DNA of 64,000 bases from Pseudomonadota bacterium (lineage in GTDB: Bacteria; Pseudomonadota; Alphaproteobacteria; Rhodobacterales; Rhodobacteraceae). The stretch is taken from assembly GCA_021845805.1 (NCBI GenBank), contig JAJZVD010000002.1, positions 62,001 to 126,000 of the forward strand. The letters are read 5' to 3'. Position numbers and translations under genes: made by a program. How positions within the stretch are numbered: position 1 is the first letter of the stretch; every line of letters begins with the position of its first letter. Shown here piece by piece: positions 8,254 through 18,216 of this stretch. The notes beneath the pieces were generated by a model. That model saw only the letters and a program-made list of their open reading frames with translations, made no database searches and had not been told where the DNA came from.

Positions 8254-9447
8254 TCAGGTGACCTTTGCGCGCACCTTGTGTTCCGGCCGGTCCCAGAGCG
8301 CGTTGTCCATCACGTCCTTCAGGATGGCGATGGCGCCCGCCACCTCGGCCTCGCCGATGTAGAGCGGCGTGAAGCCGAAGCGCAGGATGTCGGGGGCACG
8401 GAAATCGCCGATCACGCCACGGGCGATCAGCGCCTGCATGATGGCGTAGCCCTCGGGGTGGCGGAAGCTGACCTGGCTGCCGCGGGTGACAGGATCGCGC
8501 GGGCTGGCCAGATGCAGCGCCGGGCAGGCGGCCTCGACCCCGGCGATGAACTGTTCGGTGAGCGCGATCGAGCGGGCGCGGATCGCCTCCATCGTCACGC
8601 CGTCCCAGACGTCCATCGCGGCATCGAGCGCCGCGAGTTGCAGGATCGGCGGGGTGCCCACGCGCATCCGGTCGACGCCGCGGCCCGGGCGGTAGCCGAG
8701 ATCGAAGGCGAAGGGGCTTTCATGGCCGAGCCAGCCCGACAGCGCCGGGCGCGCCACCTCGGCATGGCGGGGCGCGACGTAGATGAAGGCCGGGCCGCCG
8801 GGGCCGGAGTTCAGGTATTTGTAGGTGCAACCCACGGCGAAATCGGCGCCGCATCCGGCCAGATCGACCGGCAGCGCGCCCGCCGAATGCGCCAGATCCC
8901 AGACCGCCAGCGCGCCCGCGGCATGCGCCCTTGCGGTCAGTCGCTGCATGTCATGCCGCCGCCCGGTGCGATAGTCGACCTCGGTCAGCATCAGCACGGC
9001 GACGGTGTCGTCGATGTTCGCCTCGACCTCTTCGGGCGCCACGGTCTTGAGCGCGTAGCCCTGGCCCAGCGTGCGCACCAGCCCGTCGGCCATGTAGAGA
9101 TCCGAGGGGAAGTTGCCGGTATCCGACAGGATCACCCGGCGGCCCGGGGTCATCTCCAGCGCCGAGGCCAGCGCCTGGTAGACCTTGATCGACAACGTGT
9201 CGCCCAGCACGACCGAGCCGGGTTCCGCCCCGATCAGCCGGGCGATCCGGTCGCCCACACGCCGCGGCATGTCCATCCAGCCCGCCTTGTTCCAGCCGGT
9301 GATCAGCATCTCGCCCCATTCCGCCTCGATGGTGCGGTTCACCCGGGCGGCGGCGGCCTTCGGCAGGGGCCCGAGCGAGTTGCCATCGAGGTAGATCACC
9401 CCGGCGGGAATGTGGAACATGGCCTTGGTCTTGGCAAAGTCGGTCAT
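8254..9447 (-). CDS. kynU: Kynureninase
   Basis: This 397-residue PLP enzyme of the aminotransferase V fold cleaves kynurenine to anthranilate and alanine in tryptophan breakdown. The N-terminus shows IYLDGNSLGPLPKAAA, and the PLP lysine lies in GCTYKYLNSGPGGPAF (near residue 210). The ATG at 9447 is preferred over the track start at 9468 because GGAGG lies 5 bases before it. No kynA or kynB gene is adjacent; an SDR gene lies immediately upstream on the same strand with a gap of about 90 bases. Confidence 0.95.
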   Translation of the reverse strand: MTDFAKTKAMFHIPAGVIYLDGNSLGPLPKAAAARVNRTIEAEWGEMLITGWNKAGWMDMPRRVGDRIARLIGAEPGSVVLGDTLSIKVYQALASALEMTPGRRVILSDTGNFPSDLYMADGLVRTLGQGYALKTVAPEEVEANIDDTVAVLMLTEVDYRTGRRHDMQRLTARAHAAGALAVWDLAHSAGALPVDLAGCGADFAVGCTYKYLNSGPGGPAFIYVAPRHAEVARPALSGWLGHESPFAFDLGYRPGRGVDRMRVGTPPILQLAALDAAMDVWDGVTMEAIRARSIALTEQFIAGVEAACPALHLASPRDPVTRGSQVSFRHPEGYAIMQALIARGVIGDFRAPDILRFGFTPLYIGEAEVAGAIAILKDVMDNALWDRPEHKVRAKVT

Positions 9448-9539
9448 TTGAACCTCCGTTTGGCGCAAGAAGCGCCCGCGGTGGGGGGCAAGTCAACCCC
9501 GGCAGGCAAAATTATTTCAGGCTTGAAATGTTTTTGGCC

Positions 9540-10295
9540 TCAGGCCTGCCCGCCCGCGATCTCGATCGCCTGGCCGTTCACGCTGTCCGAGCCGGGCGAA
9601 CAGAGCCAGAGCGCGGCAGCGGCGACTTCCTCGGGCGCGATCAGCCGCCCGTGGCGGTTGGCGCCCGTCATCAAGGCGCGCGCCTCTTCGGGTGTGATCC
9701 CGGCGCGGCGGGCGATGCTTTCGCTGTTCTGCAGCACGATGTCGGTATCGGTATAGCCGGGGCAGAGCGCGTTGAAGGTGATGCCGGTGCCCAGGTAATC
9801 CTCGCTGAGCGCGCGGATCAGGCCGATCACCCCGTGCTTCGAGGCGGTGTAGGCCGGGGCCCCCTTCAGCCCGCGCAGGCCCGCAACCGAGGAGACGGCG
9901 ATCACCCGGCCCCAGCCCGCGGCGCGCATGCCGGGCAGGCAGTCACGGATGGTCAGGAAGGCACCGTCGAGATTGGTGGCCATCACCCGGCGCCAGAAGC
10001 TGAGTTCGGTCTTGTGCAGCGCGCGGCCCTCGGCGATGCCCGCATTGGCCACGCAGATGGTGATCGGGCCGTTGCGCCGTGTCGCCGCCTGGATCGCGTT
10101 GGTGATCGAGGCCTCGACGGTCACGTCCATCATGACCGGGGTCAGCCCGTGGATGTCGCCCGCCTGTTCCAGCACCGTCGTGCGGCGTCCGGTGATCGTC
10201 ACCTGCGCGCCGGCCCCGGCCAGCGCCCGTGCGATGGCGAGCCCGATCCCGGTGCCGCCGCCGGTCACCAGCGCATGTCTGCCCTCAAGGCTCAT
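9540..10295 (-). CDS. Short-chain dehydrogenase/reductase
   Basis: The 251-residue protein is a classical NAD(P)-dependent SDR. It has the TGGGTGIG nucleotide motif at residues 11-18, the NAG motif in CVANAGIAEG and the YTASK catalytic pair following the serine of VIAVSSVAG. It ends with VNGQAIEIAGGQA, typical of 3-hydroxyacyl or 3-hydroxybutyrate dehydrogenase-like SDRs. The substrate cannot be named from sequence. It may be cotranscribed with kynU downstream. A GGGGGGACC purine-rich site precedes the start. Confidence 0.9.
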   Translation of the reverse strand: MSLEGRHALVTGGGTGIGLAIARALAGAGAQVTITGRRTTVLEQAGDIHGLTPVMMDVTVEASITNAIQAATRRNGPITICVANAGIAEGRALHKTELSFWRRVMATNLDGAFLTIRDCLPGMRAAGWGRVIAVSSVAGLRGLKGAPAYTASKHGVIGLIRALSEDYLGTGITFNALCPGYTDTDIVLQNSESIARRAGITPEEARALMTGANRHGRLIAPEEVAAAALWLCSPGSDSVNGQAIEIAGGQA

Positions 10296-10363
10296 CCTGC
10301 GGTCCCCCCTGCAACGGCGCAGAGGGTAGCGGTGTGATCCCCCGCGTCAACGCCCGGCCGCGC

Positions 10364-11689
10364 TCAGGGGTGCCAGCCGTCCGTCAGCGTATTCAGGAAG
10401 GCAACGATATCGCCCGCCTCGGCTTCGGTCAGGGCCGGCGGGTCGCCCGCGCGGCGGTTCAGCGGGGCGTCGGTGCGGTCGATGTTGCCGCGGTATTGCG
10501 GCGGCAGGTCGTTGTAGGCCTCGACCGTGCCATCGGGGCCACGCGGATAGATCCGCGCGGGGCGGGTATCGCGCAGGGCGTAGAATTCGACCGCATCCGA
10601 CAGCTTCGTATAGGCGCCGTTGTGGAAGAACACGCCGCGGGTGGCGACGTTGCGCAGCGTCGGCGTCTTGAACAGGCCGCAGTTGGCGGCCTGGGGCGCA
10701 TCCTTGCGCAGGGGCCCGCAGAGGCCGAGGTCGTGATAGGCCGGGTCGGCATTGGCCGGGATCGCCGGGTTGCGCGGCACGGCCAGGGCCTCGAATTCGA
10801 AATCGGTGAACAGCGGGGGCTTGCCGGTCGCGTCGGGCCGGTCAAGGTGGCAGGCCGCGCAGTTGCCCTTCTTCGGGTCGTCGAAGAGCGCCCGACCGCG
10901 CGCCTCGGCTTCAGTCAGGGTGGCCTTGCCCGCAAGCCAGGCATCGTATTTCGACGAGAACGGGTGGAACGAGGGGTCTTCCGTCTGGAATCGGGCCAGC
11001 GCATAGGCGGCCTCGTCCACCGTCATCCGGTCGTCCTTCAGGATCTGGTCGCCGAAGAACCGGCCAAGCGGCTTGCCATAGGCCGCGCGGATCCTGGCGG
11101 CGAGCGTGGGGATGTCTGCGTTCGCCATCTCGAAGGGTGACAGCAGCGGCCCCTCGGCCTGGTCCTGCAAGGTCTGGGCGCGGCCGTCCCAGAAGAGGCC
11201 GCCGCGGGCGACCATGTTGCCCGAGGTGTCGCCGCTCTTGGCGGCGGCGGGCGCGCGGTTGGCGATCACCAGCTTGGTGATGGCGGTGGCGGGCGAGAAG
11301 GGCACCGTATCGGTGGTTTCCGCGATCTGCATCGGCAGCGCCTCGGCCGCCTCGCTGGTGGCGTTCTCGGGGCCGATGGAAAACGGCGGGGTCAGCGACT
11401 TGTAGGCCAGCGAGGGGACGGTGCGGAAGCCGGGCCGGTCCATTCCCGGGCCGCCCTGTTCCACCACCACCCCGGCCTGAGGGCCGTAGTGGTTGGCGGG
11501 ATCGTGGCAGAAGGCGCAGGACATCGCCCCCGAGGCCGACAGCGAAGGGTCGAAGAACATCTGCCTGCCAAGGGTGGCCACCGCGCTCAGCCCGTCGGCG
11601 TCCGCCGCCGGGACGACCCCGGCGAGGATCAGCCCCGCCAGGGCAACTGCGCGGCGGCCGGACAGGGTAGGGCCGCCGCGGCGCGTCAC
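10364..11689 (-). CDS. Di-haem cytochrome c peroxidase / MauG family protein
   Basis: The 441-residue protein has an N-terminal signal segment (AVALAGLILAGVVPAADAD) and two CXXCH haem sites, CAFCH at about residues 58-62 and CAACH near residue 276, as in bacterial di-haem peroxidases and MauG. The C-terminal half includes TPTLRNVATRGVFFHNGAY, a family hallmark. It therefore acts in the periplasm, either reducing peroxide or modifying a partner by radical chemistry. Its start is a GTG that overlaps the stop of the upstream phosphoesterase gene (GTGA), so translation of the two is coupled. A functional link with that secreted hydrolase is implied but unexplained. Confidence 0.92.
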   Translation of the reverse strand: MTRRGGPTLSGRRAVALAGLILAGVVPAADADGLSAVATLGRQMFFDPSLSASGAMSCAFCHDPANHYGPQAGVVVEQGGPGMDRPGFRTVPSLAYKSLTPPFSIGPENATSEAAEALPMQIAETTDTVPFSPATAITKLVIANRAPAAAKSGDTSGNMVARGGLFWDGRAQTLQDQAEGPLLSPFEMANADIPTLAARIRAAYGKPLGRFFGDQILKDDRMTVDEAAYALARFQTEDPSFHPFSSKYDAWLAGKATLTEAEARGRALFDDPKKGNCAACHLDRPDATGKPPLFTDFEFEALAVPRNPAIPANADPAYHDLGLCGPLRKDAPQAANCGLFKTPTLRNVATRGVFFHNGAYTKLSDAVEFYALRDTRPARIYPRGPDGTVEAYNDLPPQYRGNIDRTDAPLNRRAGDPPALTEAEAGDIVAFLNTLTDGWHP

Positions 11690-13293
11690 TTGGTCTCGCC
11701 CGTGGCCGGGTCGAGCGTCAGCTTGGCCGCCGTGGGCTTGGCCCAGTCGAACATGCCGTCGATCGAGCCTGCAACCGCATCGAACGAGCCCTGACCAAGC
11801 CGCTGGCCACCCATCCAGTTGTCCTCGATGAAGCGCATGACCGAGCTTTGGTCGGTCACGGTATGGTCGACGTAGTTCACCTTGGCATAGGGCGAGATCA
11901 CCAGGAACGGCATGCGGGTGCCGTAGCCGCAGCGGCCCTGCGCCGGCTGGCCGAACACGCCCGGCAGCGGGGTGCCGGTTTCGCAGGCGGTGCCGTTCAG
12001 CACGTCGTAGCCCTTCACCGGGATGTTCGACGGGTTCACCACATGGTGGGCGTGGTCATACCAGCCGTCCGAGTCGTCATAGGCCACGATGATGGCCGTA
12101 TCCTTCCAGAACGGCGAGGCCTGGACCGCGTTCACCGCCTGAACCACGAACTGCTGTTCGTCCAGCGGGTCCGAATAGCCCGCGTGGCCATCCTGATAGG
12201 CCGGGGCCTTCAGGAACGACACCTGCGGCAGGTTGCCCGCGGCCAGCGCGTCGTACCAGTCGTGCAGGTCGTACTGGTGGTTCGCCCCGCCGTCATTCGC
12301 GGTGCCGATCGCCGCCACCGAGGCGGGCCGCACATGGGTCGGGTTCGCGGTCGAGGGATAGTACTGGAACGGCTCGTGGTGGGGGATGTAGTCGCCCGAC
12401 TTCACGTTGATGATCGACGAGGTGGTCGTGCGCCCGCAGCCGGTGGTGCCGTCGGCGTTCTTCACGGTCAGGTCGAATCCGCCCTCGAAGAAGCCCCAGC
12501 TGATGCCGCGGTCGTTCATCATGTCGCCGATGTTCCGGCCGATCATCAGCCCGGTGGGATACTTCGGGTTCGAGCAGACGTCGCCGGTGGGGTCGAGGTC
12601 GGAGATCATCGTCCAGTTGCCGTTGCCGTCCGGCACGACCCGGCCGCCATCGTAGGTGCCGTCCTTTTCCAGCTTGTAGCCCGGCGGCAGTTGCATGCCG
12701 TTGGTCTGGCCCGACACAAGGTTGATCGCGCCCGGGCTCGAGGGGCCGAAGGTGGTGGAATAGGACGCATCGTTCATCGCGTAGGTCTGCGCGTAGTTCC
12801 AGAGCGCCGTGACGGTATTGCCGTCATAGTAGCCCATCACCTGCCCCTTGGTGCCAAAGGCGCCGGCGCCGTCCTTGGTGCCCTTCCCCGTCATCTTCGG
12901 GAAAAGGTCCATCTTGTAGCCGTTGTAGGCCGCCTGTTCGGCGGTATAGCCGTGGTTCTGGTCGGCGGTGCCCGCCTGCGTGCGGTCCAGCCGGAACGGC
13001 CCGGTCGCGTCGGGGCCATTCGCGGCGCCCGCGTTGGGATTGGTGTCCAGCAGCCCGGCATGGGCCAGCGTGTCGATGTCGGCGGGGGTGTCGGCCTTGG
13101 CGGTGAAGGAGGGCTCTCCGTCCGGGTTCGCGGCCTTCGGGTAGGTGGCGAAGTAGTGATCGAAGGACACGTTTTCCTGGAAGATCACCACCAGATGCTT
13201 GATCGGGGTGGCGGTCTCTGCCAGCGCCGGGCCTGCGGCAAGCGCAAGCGCGCTGCAGGCAGCGGACAAGAGGTAGGGGTGCGGTCTGGGCAT
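11686..13293 (-). CDS. Secreted phosphoesterase (phospholipase C / acid phosphatase AcpA family)
   Basis: The 535-residue protein starts with a signal peptide (YLLSAACSALALAAGPALAE) and then the PF04185-type motif HLVVIFQENVSFDHYF. The metal-site segment IIVAYDDSDGWYDH and the RMPFLVISPYAK region are also present. Members cleave phosphate esters, either phospholipid head groups or small phosphomonoesters. The ATG at 13293 is used because AAGGAG lies 7 bases upstream and the signal peptide begins there; the track's extra 25 residues do not look like a signal peptide. It is coupled to the di-haem peroxidase gene by a 4-bp overlap. Confidence 0.92.
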   Translation of the reverse strand: MPRPHPYLLSAACSALALAAGPALAETATPIKHLVVIFQENVSFDHYFATYPKAANPDGEPSFTAKADTPADIDTLAHAGLLDTNPNAGAANGPDATGPFRLDRTQAGTADQNHGYTAEQAAYNGYKMDLFPKMTGKGTKDGAGAFGTKGQVMGYYDGNTVTALWNYAQTYAMNDASYSTTFGPSSPGAINLVSGQTNGMQLPPGYKLEKDGTYDGGRVVPDGNGNWTMISDLDPTGDVCSNPKYPTGLMIGRNIGDMMNDRGISWGFFEGGFDLTVKNADGTTGCGRTTTSSIINVKSGDYIPHHEPFQYYPSTANPTHVRPASVAAIGTANDGGANHQYDLHDWYDALAAGNLPQVSFLKAPAYQDGHAGYSDPLDEQQFVVQAVNAVQASPFWKDTAIIVAYDDSDGWYDHAHHVVNPSNIPVKGYDVLNGTACETGTPLPGVFGQPAQGRCGYGTRMPFLVISPYAKVNYVDHTVTDQSSVMRFIEDNWMGGQRLGQGSFDAVAGSIDGMFDWAKPTAAKLTLDPATGETK

Positions 13294-13381
13294 CACGGTC
13301 TCCTTGGCGGGCGGTGTCACTGCGGCCTGCCCGAGGAATGTGACACAGGGGTTAAACCCGATCGTCACGTTTGCGTGAGGC

Positions 13382-14089
13382 TCACGGATCGGGTTCGCTT
13401 GACGGTTGCACGATCGGCGCCGGCCCCGGCGCGGTGTCGGCCGTGGCCTGTGGCAGCGGCCCGGTCACCGGCATCGGCCCGCCCGGGCTGTCGGCCACCG
13501 GATCGACCGTTTCGCCCGGCGCCCCGGCCGCGGCCTCGGGCTGGCCAAGGTTGTAGCTGACCAGCCCGAGTTGCCGGGCGGCGCCCAGCGACAGGATCTC
13601 GCTGTCGAGTCCGAGCGGCGCCTGATAGCGCCGGATGGCGGCACGGGTCGCTGCGTCCATCGCCCCGGTCAGCGCCCCGCTGTAATAGCCCCGCGCCAGC
13701 AGCGCCCGCTGCAGGGCGCCCAGAAAGGCGGGCGTCATCAGGGCGGGGCAGGGGCTGCGGAACCAGACTTGCGAGCGGTCCTTGACGATCCGCTGGCGGC
13801 TGACCGTCTGATAGACCGCGGGCACTGCCGGATGCCCCGCCGTGGCGGGCCGCGCGGCCGAGACCATCTCATGCGTGGTCGCGGTCTCGAACACCGCGGG
13901 GGTGACGGCATCGGCCCAGCATTCGCCCGGTTTCGCCGAGGGCGGGCGGTCGGCGCCGGAATGGATCAGCGTGGGCTCCAGCGAGGCGGGCCCCAGGGCG
14001 TCCGGCTTCAGCAACGGGTCGCCCGGCGCCCCGTCGACACAGGCGCCAAGCGCCAGAACGAGGCCCAGACGGGCAATGGCACGAAACAT
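13382..14089 (-). CDS. Lipoprotein with peptidoglycan-binding-like domain
   Basis: The 235-residue product begins with a lipoprotein signal peptide, MFRAIARLGLVLALGACVDG, where LGAC is a clear lipobox. The middle holds a PG_binding_1-like repeat (FLGALQRALLARGYYSGAL...AAIRRYQAPLGL), and the C-terminus is Pro/Ala-rich and disordered. It is likely anchored to the envelope and may bind peptidoglycan; no enzymatic domain is visible. It is transcribed in the same direction as the phosphoesterase gene downstream (about 90 bases away). Confidence 0.8.
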   Translation of the reverse strand: MFRAIARLGLVLALGACVDGAPGDPLLKPDALGPASLEPTLIHSGADRPPSAKPGECWADAVTPAVFETATTHEMVSAARPATAGHPAVPAVYQTVSRQRIVKDRSQVWFRSPCPALMTPAFLGALQRALLARGYYSGALTGAMDAATRAAIRRYQAPLGLDSEILSLGAARQLGLVSYNLGQPEAAAGAPGETVDPVADSPGGPMPVTGPLPQATADTAPGPAPIVQPSSEPDP

Positions 14090-14155
14090 GCGGGCGGAAC
14101 TCCTGCCGGATTTGCGGCAGGTTAGCGGCTTCGCCGGGGACCGGGAAGAGGCGCC

Positions 14156-14764
14156 TTATGACCGCTTGCCCGTGGCGAAGCGGGTGTTGAAGGCAGCGGT
14201 GCTGTTGGCGTGCGGATAGGGCTGGTCGGGCACCGGCACACCCAGATGCGCACAGAGCGGCCCCCAGCCGTCGCCGATCCGGTGGACCAAGAGCCGCGCC
14301 GGCGGCACCGTGGCCAGCACGTCTTCGACATGGGCGCGGTAGACGGCCAGCGCATGCGCGCGGTCGTCGGGGCGGCCGTCGAAGACCTGCATCACCACCA
14401 TCCGCCCGGTCGTGGCGGCCTCTGTCTCGGGCAGGATGCGCGGCAGGATCGTGGTGGAAAAGCTGTTCCACCAGCTTTCGGGCGTCCGCCAGGTCAGCAG
14501 AACCCTGGCCTCGGGGTAGGCCGCGATCAACTCGCGCCAATAGGCGGCCGAGGGCCAGTCGACGCAGGCCGCATAGCCGTCGAAGAGGGCGCCCCAATCC
14601 GGTGCCCCGCCGCGCAGCAGCGCGCGCCAGCGGTCCTTCTGCAGGTCATGCGCGATGACCTCGAACATGTGATGGCAGGGGCCGAAGCCCAGGATCGTCA
14701 GCGCCTCGCGCATCGAATCCGTCCCGGTGCGGCCGAAGCCCGCGCCGATCACCTTCAGTGTCAT
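14156..14764 (-). CDS. Sulfotransferase-like protein
   Basis: The 202-residue protein resembles PAPS-dependent sulfotransferases of the Sulfotransfer_4 type. The N-terminal VIGAGFGRTGTDSMREAL corresponds to the 5'-phosphosulfate-binding loop, and ARVLLTWRTPESWWNSF is the 3'-phosphate-binding segment. The start at 14764 is chosen because the fold begins at once with MTLKVIGAGF, and GGGGGGAA lies just upstream. Acceptor unknown. It is divergent from the ferredoxin gene. Confidence 0.85.
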   Translation of the reverse strand: MTLKVIGAGFGRTGTDSMREALTILGFGPCHHMFEVIAHDLQKDRWRALLRGGAPDWGALFDGYAACVDWPSAAYWRELIAAYPEARVLLTWRTPESWWNSFSTTILPRILPETEAATTGRMVVMQVFDGRPDDRAHALAVYRAHVEDVLATVPPARLLVHRIGDGWGPLCAHLGVPVPDQPYPHANSTAAFNTRFATGKRS

Positions 14765-14876
14765 GCCGTTCCCCCCCGGGGTGATCGCTCTGCGCGCGCG
14801 ACCAGAGTGGCCGCGCGGCACGAGTCGGGCAAGGGGGGTGGAAGGCCGCCCGCACCTCGGCTAGATAACGCACTGA

Positions 14877-15227
<351 letters not shown>

Positions 15228-15244
15228 GCGACCGGCCGGGGCGC

Positions 15245-15306
15245 GGGGGGCGCTGCCCCCCGTCGGCTGCGCCGACTCCCCCCGGGATATTTGCGGACAG
15301 AAAATG
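15245..15306 (+). repeat. Copy C of the 3'-end hairpin-plus-tail element
   Basis: The stem GGGGGGC / GCCCCCC (loop GCT) begins 17 bases after the ferredoxin stop. It is followed by a second small hairpin GTCGGC-TGC-GCCGAC and then the consensus tail ending ATATTTGCGGACAGAAAATG. It lies between two convergent genes. Confidence 0.85.
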
Positions 15307-15318
15307 AGGGCGGGCGGG

Positions 15319-16581
15319 TCAGAGGGCCCGCCAGCCGATGTCGCTGCGGCAGAACCCGTCCGGCCAGTCGATCTCTGCGACCATGGCATAGGCGGCCTCG
15401 CGCGCGGCGCGCAGCGTCTCGGCCCGGGCGGTGACGTTCAGGACGCGCCCGCCGGTGGCGACCATCGCGCCATCCTTCCGTGCGGTGCCCGCGTGGAACA
15501 CCATGTGGCGCGAATCCTCGGGCAGCGCGTCGAGGCCGCGGATGGGCGTGCCCCTGTCATGATCGCCGGGATAGCCGCGGGCCGCCATCACCACGGTCAG
15601 GGCGTGATCCTCGGCCCAGTTCACCCGGGCCTCGGCCAGCCGCCCTTCGGCGCAGGCCAGAAGCAGGTCGAGCGTCTGCGCGCCCAGCCGCATCATCAGC
15701 ACCTGGGCCTCGGGGTCGCCGAAGCGGACGTTGTATTCCACCAGCCGGGCGCGGCCCCGGTCGATCATCAGCCCGGCGTAGAGCACACCCGTGTAGGGCA
15801 TGCCGCGCCGCGCCATCTCGGCGACCGTGGGTTTCACGATCTCGTCCAGCACCTGCGCCTGGATCGCGGGGGTCAGCACCGGGGCGGGCGAATAGGCGCC
15901 CATGCCGCCGGTGTTGGGGCCGGTGTCGCCGTCGCCCACGCGCTTGTGGTCCTGCGCGGTGCCGACGGGCAGCACGTCGGTGCCGTCGCAGAGGATGAAG
16001 AAACTGGCCTCTTCGCCCGGCATGAAGTCCTCGATCACCACTTCGGCCCCGGCGGCGCCGAGGCTGCCTGCGAACATGTCGGTGACGGCGGCCTCGGCCT
16101 CGGCCAGGGTCATGGCCACCACCACGCCCTTGCCCGCGGCCAGGCCATCGGCCTTGACGACGATGGGCGCGCCCTTCGCGCGGACGTAGGCCAGTGCCGG
16201 GGCGGCCTCGGTGAAGCGCGCCCAGGCCGCTGTGGGGGCGCCGCAGGCGTCGCAGATGTCCTTCGTGAAGGCCTTCGAGGCTTCGAGCCGCGCCGCCGCC
16301 GCCGAGGGCCCGAAGGCGAGGACCCCCGCCGCGGCCAGCGCATCGGCCACGCCCGCGGCCAGCGGCGCCTCGGGGCCGATCACCACGAAGTCGATGGCGT
16401 GGGTTTCACAGAAGGCGACCACCGCCGCGCCGTCGAGGATGTCGAGCGCCGCGCATTCGGCGACGCCCGCGATCCCGGCATTGCCAGGCGCCACGATCAG
16501 CCTGTCGCATTTGGGGTTCTGCGCTATCGCCCATGCCAGCGCATGTTCGCGCCCGCCGCCGCCCAGCACCAGGATGTTCAT
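15319..16581 (-). CDS. purD: Phosphoribosylamine-glycine ligase (GARS)
   Basis: The enzyme performs the second step of purine synthesis, ATP-dependent joining of glycine to phosphoribosylamine. The 420-residue length is normal. The N-terminal [18 protein letters not shown] is diagnostic, and the ATP-grasp region has [17 protein letters not shown]. The ATG at 16581 is used because the family begins there; the track's 12 extra residues run into the divergent promoter. It is divergent from xseA with a 69-bp gap. Confidence 0.97.
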   Translation of the reverse strand: MNILVLGGGGREHALAWAIAQNPKCDRLIVAPGNAGIAGVAECAALDILDGAAVVAFCETHAIDFVVIGPEAPLAAGVADALAAAGVLAFGPSAAAARLEASKAFTKDICDACGAPTAAWARFTEAAPALAYVRAKGAPIVVKADGLAAGKGVVVAMTLAEAEAAVTDMFAGSLGAAGAEVVIEDFMPGEEASFFILCDGTDVLPVGTAQDHKRVGDGDTGPNTGGMGAYSPAPVLTPAIQAQVLDEIVKPTVAEMARRGMPYTGVLYAGLMIDRGRARLVEYNVRFGDPEAQVLMMRLGAQTLDLLLACAEGRLAEARVNWAEDHALTVVMAARGYPGDHDRGTPIRGLDALPEDSRHMVFHAGTARKDGAMVATGGRVLNVTARAETLRAAREAAYAMVAEIDWPDGFCRSDIGWRAL

Positions 16582-16650
16582 CGGCCCGCACCCTTTCCCT
16601 CGGTTTCCCGGCGTCATAAGGTCAGCGGGCCCCGATCACAAGCGAACCCG

Positions 16651-18195
16651 ATGTCCGACCTGTTCGAAGATGCCGCCCCCGCCCCCGGAAACGCGCCGGA
16701 ATTCACCGTCTCGGAACTGTCCGGAGCGGTCAGACGGGTGATCGAGGGGGAATTCGGTCTGGTCCGCGTGCGCGGCGAGGTGGGGCGGGTGTCGCGCCCG
16801 GCCTCGGGGCATCTTTATTTCGACCTGAAGGACGACCGCGCGGTGATCGCCGCCGTCACCTGGAAGGGGCAGGCCGCCCGGCTGACCGCCCGCCCCGAAG
16901 AGGGGATGGAGGTGATCGCCACCGGTCGGCTGACCACGTTTCCCGGGCAGTCCAAGTACCAGCTGATCGTCGATGACGTGGTGCTCGCGGGGGCGGGTGC
17001 GCTGATGGCGATGCTGGAGAAGCGCAAGGCGCAACTGGCGGCCGAAGGGTTGTTCGACGCCGCCCGCAAGATGCCCATCCCCTATCTGCCCGAGGTGATC
17101 GGGGTCGTCACCTCGCCCTCGGGCGCGGTGATCCGCGACATCCTGCACCGGCTGCGTGACCGCTTTCCGCGCCGGGTGCTGATCTGGCCGGTGGCGGTGC
17201 AGGGCGAGAAATGCGCCCCCGAGGTGGCCGCGGCCATCGCGGGGTTCAACGCGCTGCCGCCGGGCGGGGCGATCCCGCGGCCCGACGTGCTGATCGTGGC
17301 GCGTGGTGGCGGCAGTCTGGAGGACCTCTGGGGCTTCAACGAAGAGATCGTGGTGCGGGCGGCCGCCGCCAGCCGCATTCCCCTGATCTCGGCCGTGGGG
17401 CACGAGACCGACACCACCCTGATCGACTTTGCCGCGGACCTGCGGGCGCCGACGCCCACCGCCGCGGCGGAGCTGGCGGTGCCCGTGCGGCTGGAACTGA
17501 TCGCCACGCTCGATGCGCTGGGCGCGCGGCAGAGCCACGCGCTGATGCAGGGGCTGACCCGCCGCGGGCAGCGCCTGCGCGATCTGGGGCGCGCGCTGCC
17601 GCGGCCCGAGGCGCTGACGGCTCCGGCCTCGCAGCGGCTGGATCTGCTGGCCGAGCGGCTGCCGAACGCGCTGGCGCAGGTGGCGGCGCGCAAGCGGACG
17701 GCCTTTGCCGAACGGGCGGCGCATGTCCGGCCGCGGCTGCTGGCCGATCTGGCCGCGCGCCTGCGCGACCGTCTGGGCGACCGCGCGGCGCGGCTTGCGC
17801 CCGCGCTGGCCCGCGGCACGGAAGGCGCCGCGCGCGACCATGCCCGTCTGGCCGCCCGGTTGCGCCCCGAGGCGCTGGCGCGCGCCACGGCCGAGCGCCG
17901 CCGCAGCTTCGACGCGCTGTCGGCCCGGCTGGAGCGGGTTGCCGCGGCGCAGACCGAGGGCTGGCGCGCCCGGCTCGGGGCGCTGGACCGGATGCGGCAG
18001 ACGCTGGGCTATACCGAAACGCTGAAACGCGGCTTTGCCGTGGTGCGGGCGGGGGCGGCCATCGTCACCACGAAAGCCGCCGCCGAGGCCGCCCCCGCGC
18101 TGGAAATCGAGTTCCAGGACGGGCGGCTGCTGCTGGGGCCGCGCGCCGCGAAGAAGGCGAAGGACGAGCCGCCGACGCAGGGCAGCCTGTTCTAG
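16651..18195 (+). CDS. xseA: Exodeoxyribonuclease VII large subunit
   Basis: The 514-residue protein forms the catalytic part of exonuclease VII, which degrades single-stranded DNA. It has the N-terminal OB-fold ([19 protein letters not shown] ... [10 protein letters not shown]), the catalytic domain segments [13 protein letters not shown] and [17 protein letters not shown], and the long Arg/Ala-rich helical C-terminus. The ATG at 16651 gives [10 protein letters not shown], as in relatives; the track ORF of 963 residues runs backward through purD antisense and is wrong. No clear Shine-Dalgarno site is visible before this ATG. The small subunit gene xseB is not in the window. Confidence 0.95.
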   Translation: MSDLFEDAAPAPGNAPEFTVSELSGAVRRVIEGEFGLVRVRGEVGRVSRPASGHLYFDLKDDRAVIAAVTWKGQAARLTARPEEGMEVIATGRLTTFPGQSKYQLIVDDVVLAGAGALMAMLEKRKAQLAAEGLFDAARKMPIPYLPEVIGVVTSPSGAVIRDILHRLRDRFPRRVLIWPVAVQGEKCAPEVAAAIAGFNALPPGGAIPRPDVLIVARGGGSLEDLWGFNEEIVVRAAAASRIPLISAVGHETDTTLIDFAADLRAPTPTAAAELAVPVRLELIATLDALGARQSHALMQGLTRRGQRLRDLGRALPRPEALTAPASQRLDLLAERLPNALAQVAARKRTAFAERAAHVRPRLLADLAARLRDRLGDRAARLAPALARGTEGAARDHARLAARLRPEALARATAERRRSFDALSARLERVAAAQTEGWRARLGALDRMRQTLGYTETLKRGFAVVRAGAAIVTTKAAAEAAPALEIEFQDGRLLLGPRAAKKAKDEPPTQGSLF

Positions 18196-18216
18196 GCGAC
18201 CCCGCAGGGCGGTCGC
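18196..18216. terminator. Short hairpin shared by convergent xseA and ugpC
   Basis: GCGACC and GGTCGC flank a 9-base loop and fill the whole 21-base gap between the two convergent stop codons. It could act as a bidirectional end, although no T-run is present on either side. Confidence 0.4.

Noticed and set aside
15304-16650. N-terminal 449-residue extension of xseA
   Set aside because: It is antisense to purD; the real XseA start [10 protein letters not shown] is at 16651.
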